This document shows positions 42,971-51,876 of a stretch of 64,000 bases of DNA, one piece after another (within the stretch, counting starts at the first letter, position 1; each line of letters starts with the position of its first letter). The notes beneath the pieces were generated by a model. That model was not told where the DNA came from. It worked only from the letters and a program-made list of their open reading frames with translations, and made no database searches. The stretch spans positions 305,237 through 369,236 of the forward strand of contig CAVTBE010000011.1 of assembly GCA_963732845.1 (NCBI GenBank), in the 5' to 3' direction. The position numbers were made by a program, and so were the translations under genes. Source of the DNA: CAVSRC01 sp963732845. GTDB taxonomy: Bacteria; Pseudomonadota; Alphaproteobacteria; Rhizobiales; Kaistiaceae.

Positions 42971-43036
42971 TGCAGCACGACTGCTGCACTCCGCAAACGA
43001 TTGCAAAAGTGGCAATTGCGTTTGCAAACGTTTGCA
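42971..43036. promoter_or_regulatory. LacI-family operator cluster between the M24 and lacI-type genes
   Basis: TGCAAACGTTTGCA at 43023-43036 is a perfect 14-bp palindrome with the central CG typical of LacI/PurR-type operators. GCAAACGATTGC at 42993-43004 is a near copy. Two further palindromes, TGCAGCA/TGCTGCA (42971-42988) and GCAATTGC (43012-43019), lie in the same 66 bases. A candidate -35 (TTGACT, 43061-43066 on the minus strand) places the main operator over the M24 promoter, so repression is the likely effect. Confidence 0.75.
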
Positions 43037-43113
43037 TATAGTGATTGAGCGTTTTCGAAGAGTCAATGATAGAATGACTGCACATTCAGATTCCCTGCCA
43101 GAGCGACGCTAGA

Positions 43114-44175
43114 ATGAGACGCCGTGTCACCCTCAAAGACGTCGCAAGGCAGGCAGGCGTTCATATTTCGACGGTCTCGCGCGCCCTCAATCCCGGCACG
43201 CGCCATCTCATCAGAGCGGAGGTGGTCGACGAGATCGTGCGCGTCAGCGAGCGGCTCAACTACAGTCCGAACGCCGCCGCCCTGTCGCTCAAGACGAACC
43301 GGACCCGCTCGATCGGGGTGGTCGTTCCGGACATCACCAATCCGGTGTTCCCGCCCATCATCCGCGGCATCGAAGATGCCCTGGCGCAACACGGCTATCT
43401 GGCCATTCTCGCCAACACGGATGGCGGTCTCGATCAGGAGGCCGAGATCACCGATCTCTTGCGCGCACGCGGCGTGGACGGATTGATCCTGGCGAGTGTC
43501 GAGCGCGAGGACGAGACGGTATCGCGCCTTGCCGGCGATGGTTTGCCGGTCGTCACGGTCAACCGGCGTGTCGATGACGACGCGGTGTCTTCCGTCATCA
43601 ACGACGAGGACTCCGGCATCCTCGATGTGCTTCAGCACCTGGCCGGGCTCGGGCATCACCATGTCGCCAATATTGCCGGCCCGCAGGCGATGTCGACCGG
43701 CATCGAGCGCTATCGCGCCTTCGAGCGGCATCGGGCGGGGCTCGGCCTCGACACCGATGCGGCCCTCGTCGTCTTCGCCACCGGCTTCAATGAAGAGGAA
43801 GGCGAAGCGCGGACGGAGGAGCTGATCGCGCGACGCCAGATGTTTACCGCGCTTGTCTGCGCAAACGACCGTCTGGCGATCGGCGCCATCGCGGCGCTCA
43901 GGCGTCATGGCCTTGAGCCGCCGCGCGACATATCGGTGACCGGCTACAACGACATGCCGCTGGTCGATCGCCTGTCACCGCCGCTTACCACCGTTCGCAT
44001 CCAGCAATATCAAGTCGGCTTTGAAGCGGCCGGCGTTCTCGTCGGCCTTCTTGAACTGCGCCCGGAGCAGCGGCGGGCGCGCCACCTTGTCCGCCCAGTC
44101 GAACTGATCGTGCGCGGTTCCACCGCCGCGCCGAAGGCCGGCGACACGCGCCCTGCCAGGATCGTGCCGTCGTGA
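43114..44175 (+). CDS. LacI-family transcriptional regulator
   Basis: 353 aa. Helix-turn-helix at 5-26 (VTLKDVARQAGVHISTVSRAL) with the hinge helix PNAAALSLKT near 50-60, then a periplasmic-binding-like ligand domain with IGVVVPDITNPVFP and DMPLVDRLSPPLTTVRI. It is divergent from the M24 gene and surely controls that run through the palindromes at 42971-43036, probably with autoregulation. The ligand is unknown. Confidence 0.92.
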   Translation: MRRRVTLKDVARQAGVHISTVSRALNPGTRHLIRAEVVDEIVRVSERLNYSPNAAALSLKTNRTRSIGVVVPDITNPVFPPIIRGIEDALAQHGYLAILANTDGGLDQEAEITDLLRARGVDGLILASVEREDETVSRLAGDGLPVVTVNRRVDDDAVSSVINDEDSGILDVLQHLAGLGHHHVANIAGPQAMSTGIERYRAFERHRAGLGLDTDAALVVFATGFNEEEGEARTEELIARRQMFTALVCANDRLAIGAIAALRRHGLEPPRDISVTGYNDMPLVDRLSPPLTTVRIQQYQVGFEAAGVLVGLLELRPEQRRARHLVRPVELIVRGSTAAPKAGDTRPARIVPS

Positions 44176-44283
44176 CCGGTGTCGTTGCGGAAGGTTTGCG
44201 GCATCCCTTGGCGAACTGAACCGCGAGCGCCGCCAAGGCCAGTGGGCCATCGCCGGTGCGCCGCGGTGGTTCGCCGCCGCGGC

Positions 44284-44967
44284 CTAGACGACGATGGCTT
44301 CAAGCCCGCCGATGGTATCGACGTGACCCGACAGGCGATCGCCGCGATTGACGGCGGCTACGCCGGATGGTGTCCCGGTGAAGATGACGTCGCCAGGCAC
44401 CAAAGTGAACAGGCCGGAGAGATATGCGATGATTTCCGGCACCTTCCAGATCATCTGATTGAGGTCGCCGGTCTGGCGCCGGGCACCGTTGACGTCGAGC
44501 CAGATGGCTCCTGCCGACGGGTGGCCGATGGCACTTGCCGGCACGATCTGCGAACAGGGAGCGGAGGCCTCGAACGCCTTGCCGATCTCCCACGGCCGGC
44601 CCATGTCCCTGGCCTTCTGCTGCAGGTCGCGGCGGGTCATGTCGAGGCCGACCGCATAGCCATAGACGTGCGCACGCGCGGCATCACGCGCGATGTCCTT
44701 GCCGCCCGTGCCGAGCGCCACGACCAGTTCGATCTCGTGATGGACGTCGCTGCTGGCGACCGGATAGGGAAACGCGCCGGAGGTGACCAGATTGTCCGGA
44801 TTCTTCTGGAAGAAGAAGGGCGGGTCCTTGTCCGGATCGTGGCCCATCTCGACCGCATGGGCGGCATAGTTCCGGCCGACGCAATAGATGCGATGCACCG
44901 GGAAGGACGCATCCGAGCCACGGATCGGTAAGGCCGTGACCGGGGGCGGGGGGAAGATGTAGCTCAT
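44284..44967 (-). CDS. Fumarylacetoacetate hydrolase-family protein
   Basis: 227 aa, the short single-domain form. Metal ligands Glu78, Glu80 (HHEIELVV) and Asp109 (GYAVGLDMTRRDLQ) are present; IYCVGRNYAAHAVEMG and TGTPSGVAAVNRGD are typical. Members hydrolyse or decarboxylate acylpyruvates and 2-oxo-3-deoxy acids. ATG 44983-44985 is an alternative start adding six residues. It is the last gene of the second catabolic run, 155 bases beyond the SuyB/UxaA-like gene. Confidence 0.85.
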   Translation of the reverse strand: MSYIFPPPPVTALPIRGSDASFPVHRIYCVGRNYAAHAVEMGHDPDKDPPFFFQKNPDNLVTSGAFPYPVASSDVHHEIELVVALGTGGKDIARDAARAHVYGYAVGLDMTRRDLQQKARDMGRPWEIGKAFEASAPCSQIVPASAIGHPSAGAIWLDVNGARRQTGDLNQMIWKVPEIIAYLSGLFTLVPGDVIFTGTPSGVAAVNRGDRLSGHVDTIGGLEAIVV

Positions 44968-45122
44968 CGCAGTGCTTTCTTTCATGGGCGGACGGCCGGA
45001 ACCGTTGCACCGCGCCGTCGGCGCGGAAAAGACGCGCAGGCGAAGCGGGTGACGGGCAGTGTGCTGAAACGCGTGACCCGAACCTGCGGTGCGCAGGTCC
45101 GGGTGAAGCGTGCTCCCGTCGC

Positions 45123-46301
45123 TCAGGCGCTGCGGTAGAGCTTGGTCAGCACGAATTCGCGATGACCGAGCGCCTCCGCGGCGGTGTTGCGGCCGTTGGC
45201 GGTGCGCACGATCATCTCGATCAGCGAGTCGCCGGCCTGGTCGATGGTCATGTCGCGGCGGAGGATGCCGGTCACATCGACGTCGATGTGTTCCGACATG
45301 GTGCGCACGGTGCGCGGATTGGCCGAGATCTTGATCACCGGAACGATTGGGTTGCCGATGATGTTGCCCTGACCGGTGGGGAAGGTGTGGATGACATAGC
45401 CGGCTGCCGCCATCAGCGTCACGCATTCGGCGGCCGCCGAAGAGGTATCCATATAGTACAGGCCCGGACCTTTTTCCGGGGTCTCGGCGGGGCCCATGGC
45501 GTCGATATATTTCGAGACGCGGCCGATCTTCTCGAGGTTGCCGAGCGCCTTTTCCTCGATGGTGGTGAGGCCGCCGAGGATATTGCCCTTGGTCGGCTGG
45601 CTGTCGGAGAGGTCGGATGTCTTGTAGGGCTCGATCACCTCGTCCTGATAGGCCTGGAAGATCTTCATGAACTTGTCGCCGATCTCGGGCGTCGCCGCGC
45701 GCGCCTGGCAGATATGCTCGCCGCCGGTGATCTCCGAGGTCTCGCCGAAGACGCCGTAGATGCCTTCGGGGATGAGCTTGTCGTACATGTTGCCGACGGT
45801 CGGGCACGAGCCGAGGCCGGTGGTGGTGTCGGACTCGCCGCATTTGGTCGAGATCCACAGCTCCGACAGGTCGCACGCCTCGCGCTGCAGTTCGCTCGCC
45901 CAGTGGACGAATTCCTTGGCCTTGCGCGAGGCGATCGCGATCGTGTTGATGTCGCCGCTCTGCTCGATCGAGAAGCCGGCGACCGGCTTGCCGGTCTTGG
46001 CAATCCCGTCGACGATGACCTTGGTCCATTCCGGTTCGATGCCGATGACGACCACCGCGGCGACGTTGGGGTTGGCTCCGGTGCCGATGATGGTGCGGAA
46101 GAACAGGTCGAGGTCCTCGCCGAACTGCAGCCGCCCATAGGCGTGGGGCAGGGCCATGGTGCCCTTGATGTTGTTGGCCACCGCCTCGCAGGCGGCGTTG
46201 GAGATGTCGTCGAGGGGCAGGATGATGACGTGGTTGCGCACGCCGACGCGGCCGTTCTCGCGGCGATAGGCGTGGATCTTGCGCTTGCCGTAGGTGCTCA
46301 T
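45123..46301 (-). CDS. UxaA/GarD-family lyase, large subunit (sulfolactate sulfo-lyase SuyB or sugar-acid dehydratase type)
   Basis: 392 aa. RENGRVGVRNHVIILPLDD, STKCGESDTTTGLGSCPTVG (metal/FeS site cysteines), FGETSEITGGEH and NPRTVRTMSEHIDVDVTGIL are the family blocks. The N-terminal SAF domain is a separate gene upstream, as in SuyA/SuyB, which splits sulfolactate into pyruvate and sulfite, and in some split altronate/galactarate dehydratases. GAGGAG precedes ATG 46299-46301. The adjacent sulfonate-type importer favours the SuyB reading; the FAH and Gfo/Idh neighbours favour a sugar acid. Confidence 0.8.
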   Translation of the reverse strand: MSTYGKRKIHAYRRENGRVGVRNHVIILPLDDISNAACEAVANNIKGTMALPHAYGRLQFGEDLDLFFRTIIGTGANPNVAAVVVIGIEPEWTKVIVDGIAKTGKPVAGFSIEQSGDINTIAIASRKAKEFVHWASELQREACDLSELWISTKCGESDTTTGLGSCPTVGNMYDKLIPEGIYGVFGETSEITGGEHICQARAATPEIGDKFMKIFQAYQDEVIEPYKTSDLSDSQPTKGNILGGLTTIEEKALGNLEKIGRVSKYIDAMGPAETPEKGPGLYYMDTSSAAAECVTLMAAAGYVIHTFPTGQGNIIGNPIVPVIKISANPRTVRTMSEHIDVDVTGILRRDMTIDQAGDSLIEMIVRTANGRNTAAEALGHREFVLTKLYRSA

Positions 46302-46311
46302 CGACTTCTCC

Positions 46312-46599
46312 TCACCAGCGCTTGGTCTTGAGATTGTGGATATGGACGTAGCCGCCCTTTTTGACGTCGGCGACGATCTTGCCGATGTCCTCGCCATACT
46401 TGATGGCGGTGTCGCCGGTCTTGAGATCCTTCAGCGCCACCTTGTGGCCGATCGGCACGTCGGCGTTCACCGTGAGATTGAAGGACGAATTGTCGGCGGT
46501 GACGACGCAGAGCATGTCGGTGCCGGCGGTCAGTCCCTCGACGACCACCACGCCAACATTGTCCTTGTGGTCGTGAACCAGAAGCTGGGGCGTTGCCAT
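46312..46599 (-). CDS. SAF-domain small subunit of the UxaA/Suy-type lyase
   Basis: 95 aa SAF domain: VGVVVVEGLTAGTD, VPIGHKVALKDLKTGDTAIK and the ending YVHIHNLKTKRW with the HxHN motif. It corresponds to the N-terminal domain of UxaA/GarD or to SuyA. ATG 46597-46599 has AAGGAGTGCAA upstream; it is 10 bases before the large-subunit gene, so they form one enzyme. Confidence 0.82.
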   Translation of the reverse strand: MATPQLLVHDHKDNVGVVVVEGLTAGTDMLCVVTADNSSFNLTVNADVPIGHKVALKDLKTGDTAIKYGEDIGKIVADVKKGGYVHIHNLKTKRW

Positions 46600-46706
46600 T
46601 TGCACTCCTTTCGAAAACGGCACCAATCACCGGATGGGCGGGGTGTCCGCCACGGGTTGGGCGCCGCCGCGGCGGCACCCAACCCGGTTGTTGGCCGGAA
46701 GGGCCA

Positions 46707-47774
46707 CTAGTTCGTGGCGTCGACCTTGCCGATGTCCTTCAGGACATCATCGACATAGGACGCGTCGATCGTCTGGTCGTAGGCCGGAACCTTGTCGATC
46801 TGGCCGAAGTCCTTCAGCTTGCCGGCGGTGAACTGATACGAGTCGGCGCTCGGCAGGCCGGCATTGAGCGGCCAGATCTTGCCCTTGATCATGAGGTTGT
46901 AGGCGTACTCGACGGCTGCGGCGTCCTCACCGCTGGCCTGGGCGCCGTCGGCGATGACCTTGGCCTTGTTGGCCGGGTCGTACATCCAGCGGCTGGCGAG
47001 CACCAAGGCGCGCAAGAAACGCTTGACCTCGCCGGCATTGGCCTTGGCGTAGTTGTCGTTGGCGGCCAGGGCGCCGTACCACCATTGCGGCAGCGTATCC
47101 CACTCATAGGCCAGCACCTTGGCATTGGGGGCCTTCTTCAGCACCGTGTAGGCGCCGTCGGCATGGAAGACCGCCGCGGAAATGCGGCCGCTGACCATGG
47201 CCGGAACAAAGCCGGAGCGCTGCATGTTGATCTGGTGGACATCCTTGATGTCCACATTGTCGGCGCTGAGGCAGGCCTGGAGCAGGGTCTGGGCGAAGCC
47301 GCCGGTGTCGGTCACACCGACATTCTTGCCGACCAGTTCCTTGGCCGACTGGATGTCGTTGCCGATGCACACGGTGTCGAGCTTGAGGCCGTAGGACCAG
47401 ATCACGTGCGCCGGTGCTCCATGCGAGGCGGCGATGATCGGGTCGGTGGCCGAGGTGAAGGCGAACTTGGTGGAGCCGGCCACGGTGCTGAGGAAGGCCG
47501 GAACGCCGCTGCCCTCGGGGACCAGATTGACGTGCAGGTGCTCCCTATCGAAGAAGCCTTCGGCCTGCGCGATGAATGGGACCAGAAACACCACCTTGGG
47601 CGGCGACACTGCCACCGTGGCGCCGATATCCCCCCACGGCGTCGCGTCGGTCACGGTGGACCAGTCGTCCGCGGTCTGAGCGCCGGCGGCGCCGGCCAGC
47701 ACACCCGCGGCCAGGAACCCTGCCGCCAATGCCAGCGCCTTGCTCTTCATTCTTTGCGACTGCGTTCTGCTCAT
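46707..47774 (-). CDS. Periplasmic substrate-binding protein (TauA/SsuA/ThiY-like)
   Basis: 355 aa with a signal peptide ending near AGAAGA (about 31). The mature part has the NMT1/SsuA layout: FLVPFIAQAEGFFDREHLHV, VGKNVGVTDTGGFAQTLLQA, and SGRISAAVFHADGAYTV. Family ligands include taurine, sulfonates, nitrate and thiamine precursors. GGGAGGGAAG precedes ATG 47772-47774. It is the third gene of the importer, an unusual position after ATPase and permease. Confidence 0.85.
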   Translation of the reverse strand: MSRTQSQRMKSKALALAAGFLAAGVLAGAAGAQTADDWSTVTDATPWGDIGATVAVSPPKVVFLVPFIAQAEGFFDREHLHVNLVPEGSGVPAFLSTVAGSTKFAFTSATDPIIAASHGAPAHVIWSYGLKLDTVCIGNDIQSAKELVGKNVGVTDTGGFAQTLLQACLSADNVDIKDVHQINMQRSGFVPAMVSGRISAAVFHADGAYTVLKKAPNAKVLAYEWDTLPQWWYGALAANDNYAKANAGEVKRFLRALVLASRWMYDPANKAKVIADGAQASGEDAAAVEYAYNLMIKGKIWPLNAGLPSADSYQFTAGKLKDFGQIDKVPAYDQTIDASYVDDVLKDIGKVDATN

Positions 47775-47859
47775 TTTTCTTCCCTCCCTTTGCATGCGCG
47801 AGAGCGGACCCATTCCGTCCCGTTTCCTCCTGTTGAATGCGATGCGCAGCGCATCGCGC

Positions 47860-48711
47860 TCAACGTCCCGTGTCCTTGTTGAACCAGGGGGCGAGGCGCT
47901 TCCTGAGCTGTTCGATGACCATGCGGAAGAAGACGCCGAGGATCATCACCGTCAGGAGTACGGCCAGCATGTCGGCCGTCTTGTATGAGTTGGCGCTGTA
48001 GGCGAGCAGCTGGCCCATGCCGGAGAGCGCCGTGTAGATCTCGGAGATGAACATCCCCACCAGACCCATGGCGACGCCCTGGGACAATCCCGTCACGATG
48101 TAGGGGACGACACTGGGGATGATGACGTGCCGCCACATCTCCGTCTCGCTGGCGCGGAAGGAGCGGGCGACCTCGATCAGCGAGGAATCGACGCTGCGCA
48201 CGCCGTTGTAGACCGCAATGGTGACGGGGAAGAAGACGAACATCGAGATGATGATGAGCTGTGCTTCGATGCCGAAGCCGAACCACAGCGAGATGAGTGG
48301 AATCAGCGCCACCAGCGGCGTCGAGTAGATCGCGTAGACATACATGCCTACCGCGGCCTCGAAATTGGCAAAGCGTCCCATGGCGACGCCGACCACGATT
48401 CCGATGCTGCTGCCGATGACCAGACCGCCGAGGAACATCGACACGCTGTAGACCAGCGCGTCGAAGAGCGGCCCGGTGACGAGCATCTCGTAGAGGTGGG
48501 CGATTACCGTGGTGAACGGCGTGAAGATGATGTCGAGGGAGTTGAGGCCATAGATCTGCCAGGCGCCGAGCACGACCACGAAGGACAGGATTCGGATCAG
48601 CAGGAAGCGGTTGCGCTTGCGCTGTTCACTCTGGCGCCGGCGATTCTGGACGTGCTGGCGCAGGTCGGCGCGGGCCTGTGGGAGCTGTCGTTCGGTGTTC
48701 ATGGCGTCCAT
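47860..48711 (-). CDS. ABC transporter permease (TauC/SsuC family)
   Basis: 283 aa with six helices. The EAA loop is VARSFRASETEMWRHVIIPSVVPYIVTGLSQG. A polar N terminus of about 35 residues precedes the first helix. ATG 48709-48711 overlaps the ATPase stop (TGATG). Confidence 0.88.
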   Translation of the reverse strand: MDAMNTERQLPQARADLRQHVQNRRRQSEQRKRNRFLLIRILSFVVVLGAWQIYGLNSLDIIFTPFTTVIAHLYEMLVTGPLFDALVYSVSMFLGGLVIGSSIGIVVGVAMGRFANFEAAVGMYVYAIYSTPLVALIPLISLWFGFGIEAQLIIISMFVFFPVTIAVYNGVRSVDSSLIEVARSFRASETEMWRHVIIPSVVPYIVTGLSQGVAMGLVGMFISEIYTALSGMGQLLAYSANSYKTADMLAVLLTVMILGVFFRMVIEQLRKRLAPWFNKDTGR

Positions 48712-49535
48712 CACACCTCTCTCCCGCTGCCCTTGAGCATGTCGTCCCAGATGATCTCGCGCAGCGGCTCGTAGGCCGGGTGCTGGCGGACGCTCACGAT
48801 CGACCGGGGGCGATCGATCGGCACGTCGAGGACGTTGAAGACCTCGCCGGGCTTCGACTTCATGACGATGATCCGGTCGGCAAGGGTGATCGCTTCGTCG
48901 ATGCTGTGGGTGACGAACACGACGGTCTGCCGGAAGCGCTGCCAGATCGACAGCAGTTCGCCCTGCAGCAACTCGCGCGTATGGGCGTCGACAGAGGCGA
49001 AGGGCTCGTCCATGAGCAACACTTCGGGGCCGAAGGCGAGGGCGCGGGCGATGCCGACGCGCTGGCGCATGCCACCCGAAAGGTTGTCTGGAAAAGCGCC
49101 CTCGAAGCCCTTCAGGCCGACCATCTCGACGGCCCACTTCGTCTTCTCGTCGATCTCGGCCTGCGGCATGCGGGCGATGACCATCGGAAAAGCGACGTTC
49201 TGGCTGACCGTCTTCCAGGGGAAGAGGCCGAACTGCTGGAACACCATGGCCGCCTGCCGCGGCGGCTCGGTGATCACCTCATCGTCGATCTGGACCGTGC
49301 CGTCGTCGGGAAGGATGAGGCCATCGAGAATGCGCAGCAGCGTGGTCTTGCCGCAACCGCTCGGCCCCAACAGACAGACGAACTCGTGCTCGTGGATCTC
49401 AAGGCTGACATCGTGCAGCACTTCGAGATTGCCATACCATTTCGAGATATGGGTGGCGGCGACCTTCGGTGGCCGTGCTTGCGGCGCCGTCGGGCCGGGC
49501 GTTTCGCTCCGCTGCTGCGTTCCAGTCACACTCAC
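48711..49535 (-). CDS. ABC transporter ATP-binding protein (TauB/SsuB family)
   Basis: 274 aa. Walker A GPSGCGKTT, Q-loop FQQFGLFPWKTV, signature LSGGMRQRV and Walker B VLLMDEPFASVD are intact. The preferred start is GTG 49533-49535 because GGGAGGA lies seven bases upstream; an ATG at 49581-49583 would add 16 residues but has a weak site. First gene of the importer, 164 bases after the 2-hydroxyacid dehydrogenase gene. Confidence 0.9.
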   Translation of the reverse strand: MSVTGTQQRSETPGPTAPQARPPKVAATHISKWYGNLEVLHDVSLEIHEHEFVCLLGPSGCGKTTLLRILDGLILPDDGTVQIDDEVITEPPRQAAMVFQQFGLFPWKTVSQNVAFPMVIARMPQAEIDEKTKWAVEMVGLKGFEGAFPDNLSGGMRQRVGIARALAFGPEVLLMDEPFASVDAHTRELLQGELLSIWQRFRQTVVFVTHSIDEAITLADRIIVMKSKPGEVFNVLDVPIDRPRSIVSVRQHPAYEPLREIIWDDMLKGSGREV

Positions 49536-49699
49536 GTTTTTCGTCCTCCCAGACGGTTTCTTCTTGGGCGCCCTAGGCGCCATTCACCCAGCCACTCTGC
49601 ACGCTCCTGACCACGACCTCCGGCGCGAAGGACGCCGCGCGTCGGGGTTGCGCCCAGCCAACCGCGCCGGCGGAATCAGGTCCGCTGCGGCGCTCTCCA

Positions 49700-50674
49700 T
49701 CACACGACGTGCTCCGGCGGCTGGTTGTCGATCAGCACGCGCGTCACGTTCTGCCACGCCGTGCGGAACAGGCTGGCCCAGGACTGCCGCGTGACGCCGG
49801 CAATATGCGGCGTGAGAATGGTTCGCTCGGTGGCGGCCTGGGAAAGGGTGAGCAGCGGATTGTCAGGTGCCGGCGGCTCGCTCGAATAGACGTCGACCGC
49901 GGCACCGGCCAGGTGCCCGGATTCGAGGGCTTCGGCAAGTGCGGCTTCGTTGACGATGCCGCCGCGTGAGGCCTGAATGAGCACCGCACCGGGCTTCATC
50001 AGGGCCAGCCGCCGCGCATCGATGAGGTCGGTCGTCGAGGGCAGCAGAGGCACGTGCAGCGATATGACGTCGGCCCGGGCGAGCAGGTCGTCGAGATCGA
50101 GCGCCTCGGCGCCGAGGGCGGCGGCGGCGGACGCACTGACGGGCGCCGGATCGTAGAAGGCAATGCGCGCGCCGGCCTGCCGGAAGCGTTCGGCAACCGC
50201 CCGCCCGATCACGCCGATGCCGACGATGCCGACCAGCAGCCCCTCAAGGCCGTTGACGCCTTCGCCGAGCATCTGAGCGCGGAACGCGGCGTAGTCGCCG
50301 TTGCGAATGGCGGCGGTCGAGCGGGTGAAGCGGCGGAGAAGAACGGCAGCGCTCGAAACGGCGTATTCCGCCAGTGCATCGTTGCTGCCGCCGGGGACGT
50401 TGGCAACCGGGATGCCGAGCCCCCTGAGGCCGCCCATGTCGAGGCGATCGACGCCGGCGCCGGTGATCTGCACCAGCCGGATCGCACAATCGGCAAACAG
50501 ATCGAGCGGAAGCCTGGGGCCAACGGCCGGGATGACCAGGGCGCTGGCTGCCTTGAGCGCGGCCGGCATCGCCGTATCGCCCGGCGCCATGTAGGCGATC
50601 TTCAGCCGCTCGGGGGGTGTGACCCCGACGCGGGTGAAATCGGCTTCCGGGCGAAGACACAGAACGTCCGACAT
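49700..50674 (-). CDS. D-isomer 2-hydroxyacid dehydrogenase (phosphoglycerate dehydrogenase-like)
   Basis: 324 aa. GIGVIG at 152-157, Arg237 in QASRGGIV, Glu266 in VYSSEPP and His290 in LTPHIAGVT give a full catalytic set. It would oxidise a 2-hydroxyacid. (S)-sulfolactate dehydrogenase SlcC is a member of this family, which would fit the SuyAB reading of the cluster, but so would many other hydroxyacids. ATG shares a base with the cupin stop (TGATG). Confidence 0.87.
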   Translation of the reverse strand: MSDVLCLRPEADFTRVGVTPPERLKIAYMAPGDTAMPAALKAASALVIPAVGPRLPLDLFADCAIRLVQITGAGVDRLDMGGLRGLGIPVANVPGGSNDALAEYAVSSAAVLLRRFTRSTAAIRNGDYAAFRAQMLGEGVNGLEGLLVGIVGIGVIGRAVAERFRQAGARIAFYDPAPVSASAAAALGAEALDLDDLLARADVISLHVPLLPSTTDLIDARRLALMKPGAVLIQASRGGIVNEAALAEALESGHLAGAAVDVYSSEPPAPDNPLLTLSQAATERTILTPHIAGVTRQSWASLFRTAWQNVTRVLIDNQPPEHVV

Positions 50675-51072
50675 CAGCCAACCAACTCGTCTGAATCCCA
50701 CGATGCAAATTCGTCGGTCCCCGGTCGAATGTCGTTGATCGGGAAGAAGCACAGCAGCCTCAGGACGCTCGACGCGGTGTTGTAGGTCGCGTGGCGTTCG
50801 CCGGGGGGAACCAGCACAGTGTCGCCGGCCGTCACCTTGTATTCGCCGCTGTCGGTACGCGTGACCCCTTCGCCGGCAAGAACGTGGATGCACTCCTCGA
50901 AGCCGTAGTGGACGTGCGGGCCGCGGCGCTTGTCGCCAGGCCGGTCGGGGTCGATCTCCACCAGGCGGACGGTCGAATTGAACGAGCCGGTGCCCAGTCC
51001 CACGATTTCCAGTGCCCGCCGGCCCGGCAGGCTCATTGCCCTTGCGTCTTTCTGGGCAATGACCCGCACCAT
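50674..51072 (-). CDS. Small single-domain cupin
   Basis: 132 aa. Metal ligands are visible as GPHVHYGFEECIH (His53, His55, Glu59/60) and the second motif PPGERHATYN (His94). Stand-alone cupins in catabolic operons are often sugar isomerases or sensors; no specific role is claimed. Both ends overlap neighbouring genes by one or a few bases. Confidence 0.82.
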   Translation of the reverse strand: MVRVIAQKDARAMSLPGRRALEIVGLGTGSFNSTVRLVEIDPDRPGDKRRGPHVHYGFEECIHVLAGEGVTRTDSGEYKVTAGDTVLVPPGERHATYNTASSVLRLLCFFPINDIRPGTDEFASWDSDELVG

Positions 51073-51875
51073 CAGGTCACCTCGCGCAGGCGCTTGACTT
51101 CGGCGGTGCCGCCGAGGACACGGTTGAGCTGCTCGAACAGCACGCTCGCTTCCGATGCGATGGCGTCGGCGATCGCCTCGACCATGTCGAGACCGCGATC
51201 CTCGGTCGCCCCCTCCGGGCTGCCGTACCAGCCGGTCGGCGCGATATTGCGGATGTCGGTGAGCACCGGCTGATAGCTGCGCGTGCGACGCAGCTTGTCC
51301 ATGTGGTGGCCGCGCTGGTGATCGGAGGAATGGCCGATGCGGTCGAGGTGGACCAGCTCGGGCCGGCAGGCCAGAACCGCCAGCGCCTCGATTTCGCCGC
51401 CATGAGTGAGGCCGTTGCACTGCTTGCCGAACATCTCCTCGGCGACGTAGCAGGCCTGTACCGTCAGAACGGTCATGCCGACGCGGCGATGCAGATCCTC
51501 GGCAGCGATGGCCAGCGAGGGGATGTTGCCCTCGTGCCAGTTGACGATCATCAGCATCTTGGCGCCGTGCTTGGCAGAGGATTCGCAGATCTCGGTGATG
51601 ACGCGAATGTAGGTCTCCGGCGTGAAGGTGACCGTGCCTTCATAGGGCATGTGCATTGGCGTGACGCCGACCATGGGGGTTGGCAGCACCAGCCCGTTCA
51701 TCCTCTGGGCGACTGCCTCGGCCACCATTTCGGCGGCGAAGAAGTCGGTGCCGGCGGGCAGATGTGCGCCGTGCTGTTCGACGCTTCCGGTCGGCATGAG
51801 GACCAGCGGATTGCGCCGGAACTGCTCGGCGATTTCCGGTTGGGTGAGGTTGGCAAAGATGTGGGAGGGCAGCAT
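51072..51875 (-). CDS. Creatininase-family amidohydrolase
   Basis: 267 aa. MPTGSVEQHGAHLPAGTD carries Glu33, His35 and Asp44 of the dinuclear metal site; VNWHEGN replaces the usual NGHGGN, and THGGEIEAL holds the catalytic Glu. The family opens cyclic amides or formamides and includes mycofactocin and sugar-lactone-type members. Trp-His-Glu in place of Gly-His-Gly is a notable variant. ATG lies one base from the stop of the frameshifted oxidoreductase gene. Confidence 0.85.
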   Translation of the reverse strand: MLPSHIFANLTQPEIAEQFRRNPLVLMPTGSVEQHGAHLPAGTDFFAAEMVAEAVAQRMNGLVLPTPMVGVTPMHMPYEGTVTFTPETYIRVITEICESSAKHGAKMLMIVNWHEGNIPSLAIAAEDLHRRVGMTVLTVQACYVAEEMFGKQCNGLTHGGEIEALAVLACRPELVHLDRIGHSSDHQRGHHMDKLRRTRSYQPVLTDIRNIAPTGWYGSPEGATEDRGLDMVEAIADAIASEASVLFEQLNRVLGGTAEVKRLREVT

Positions 51876-51876
51876 G

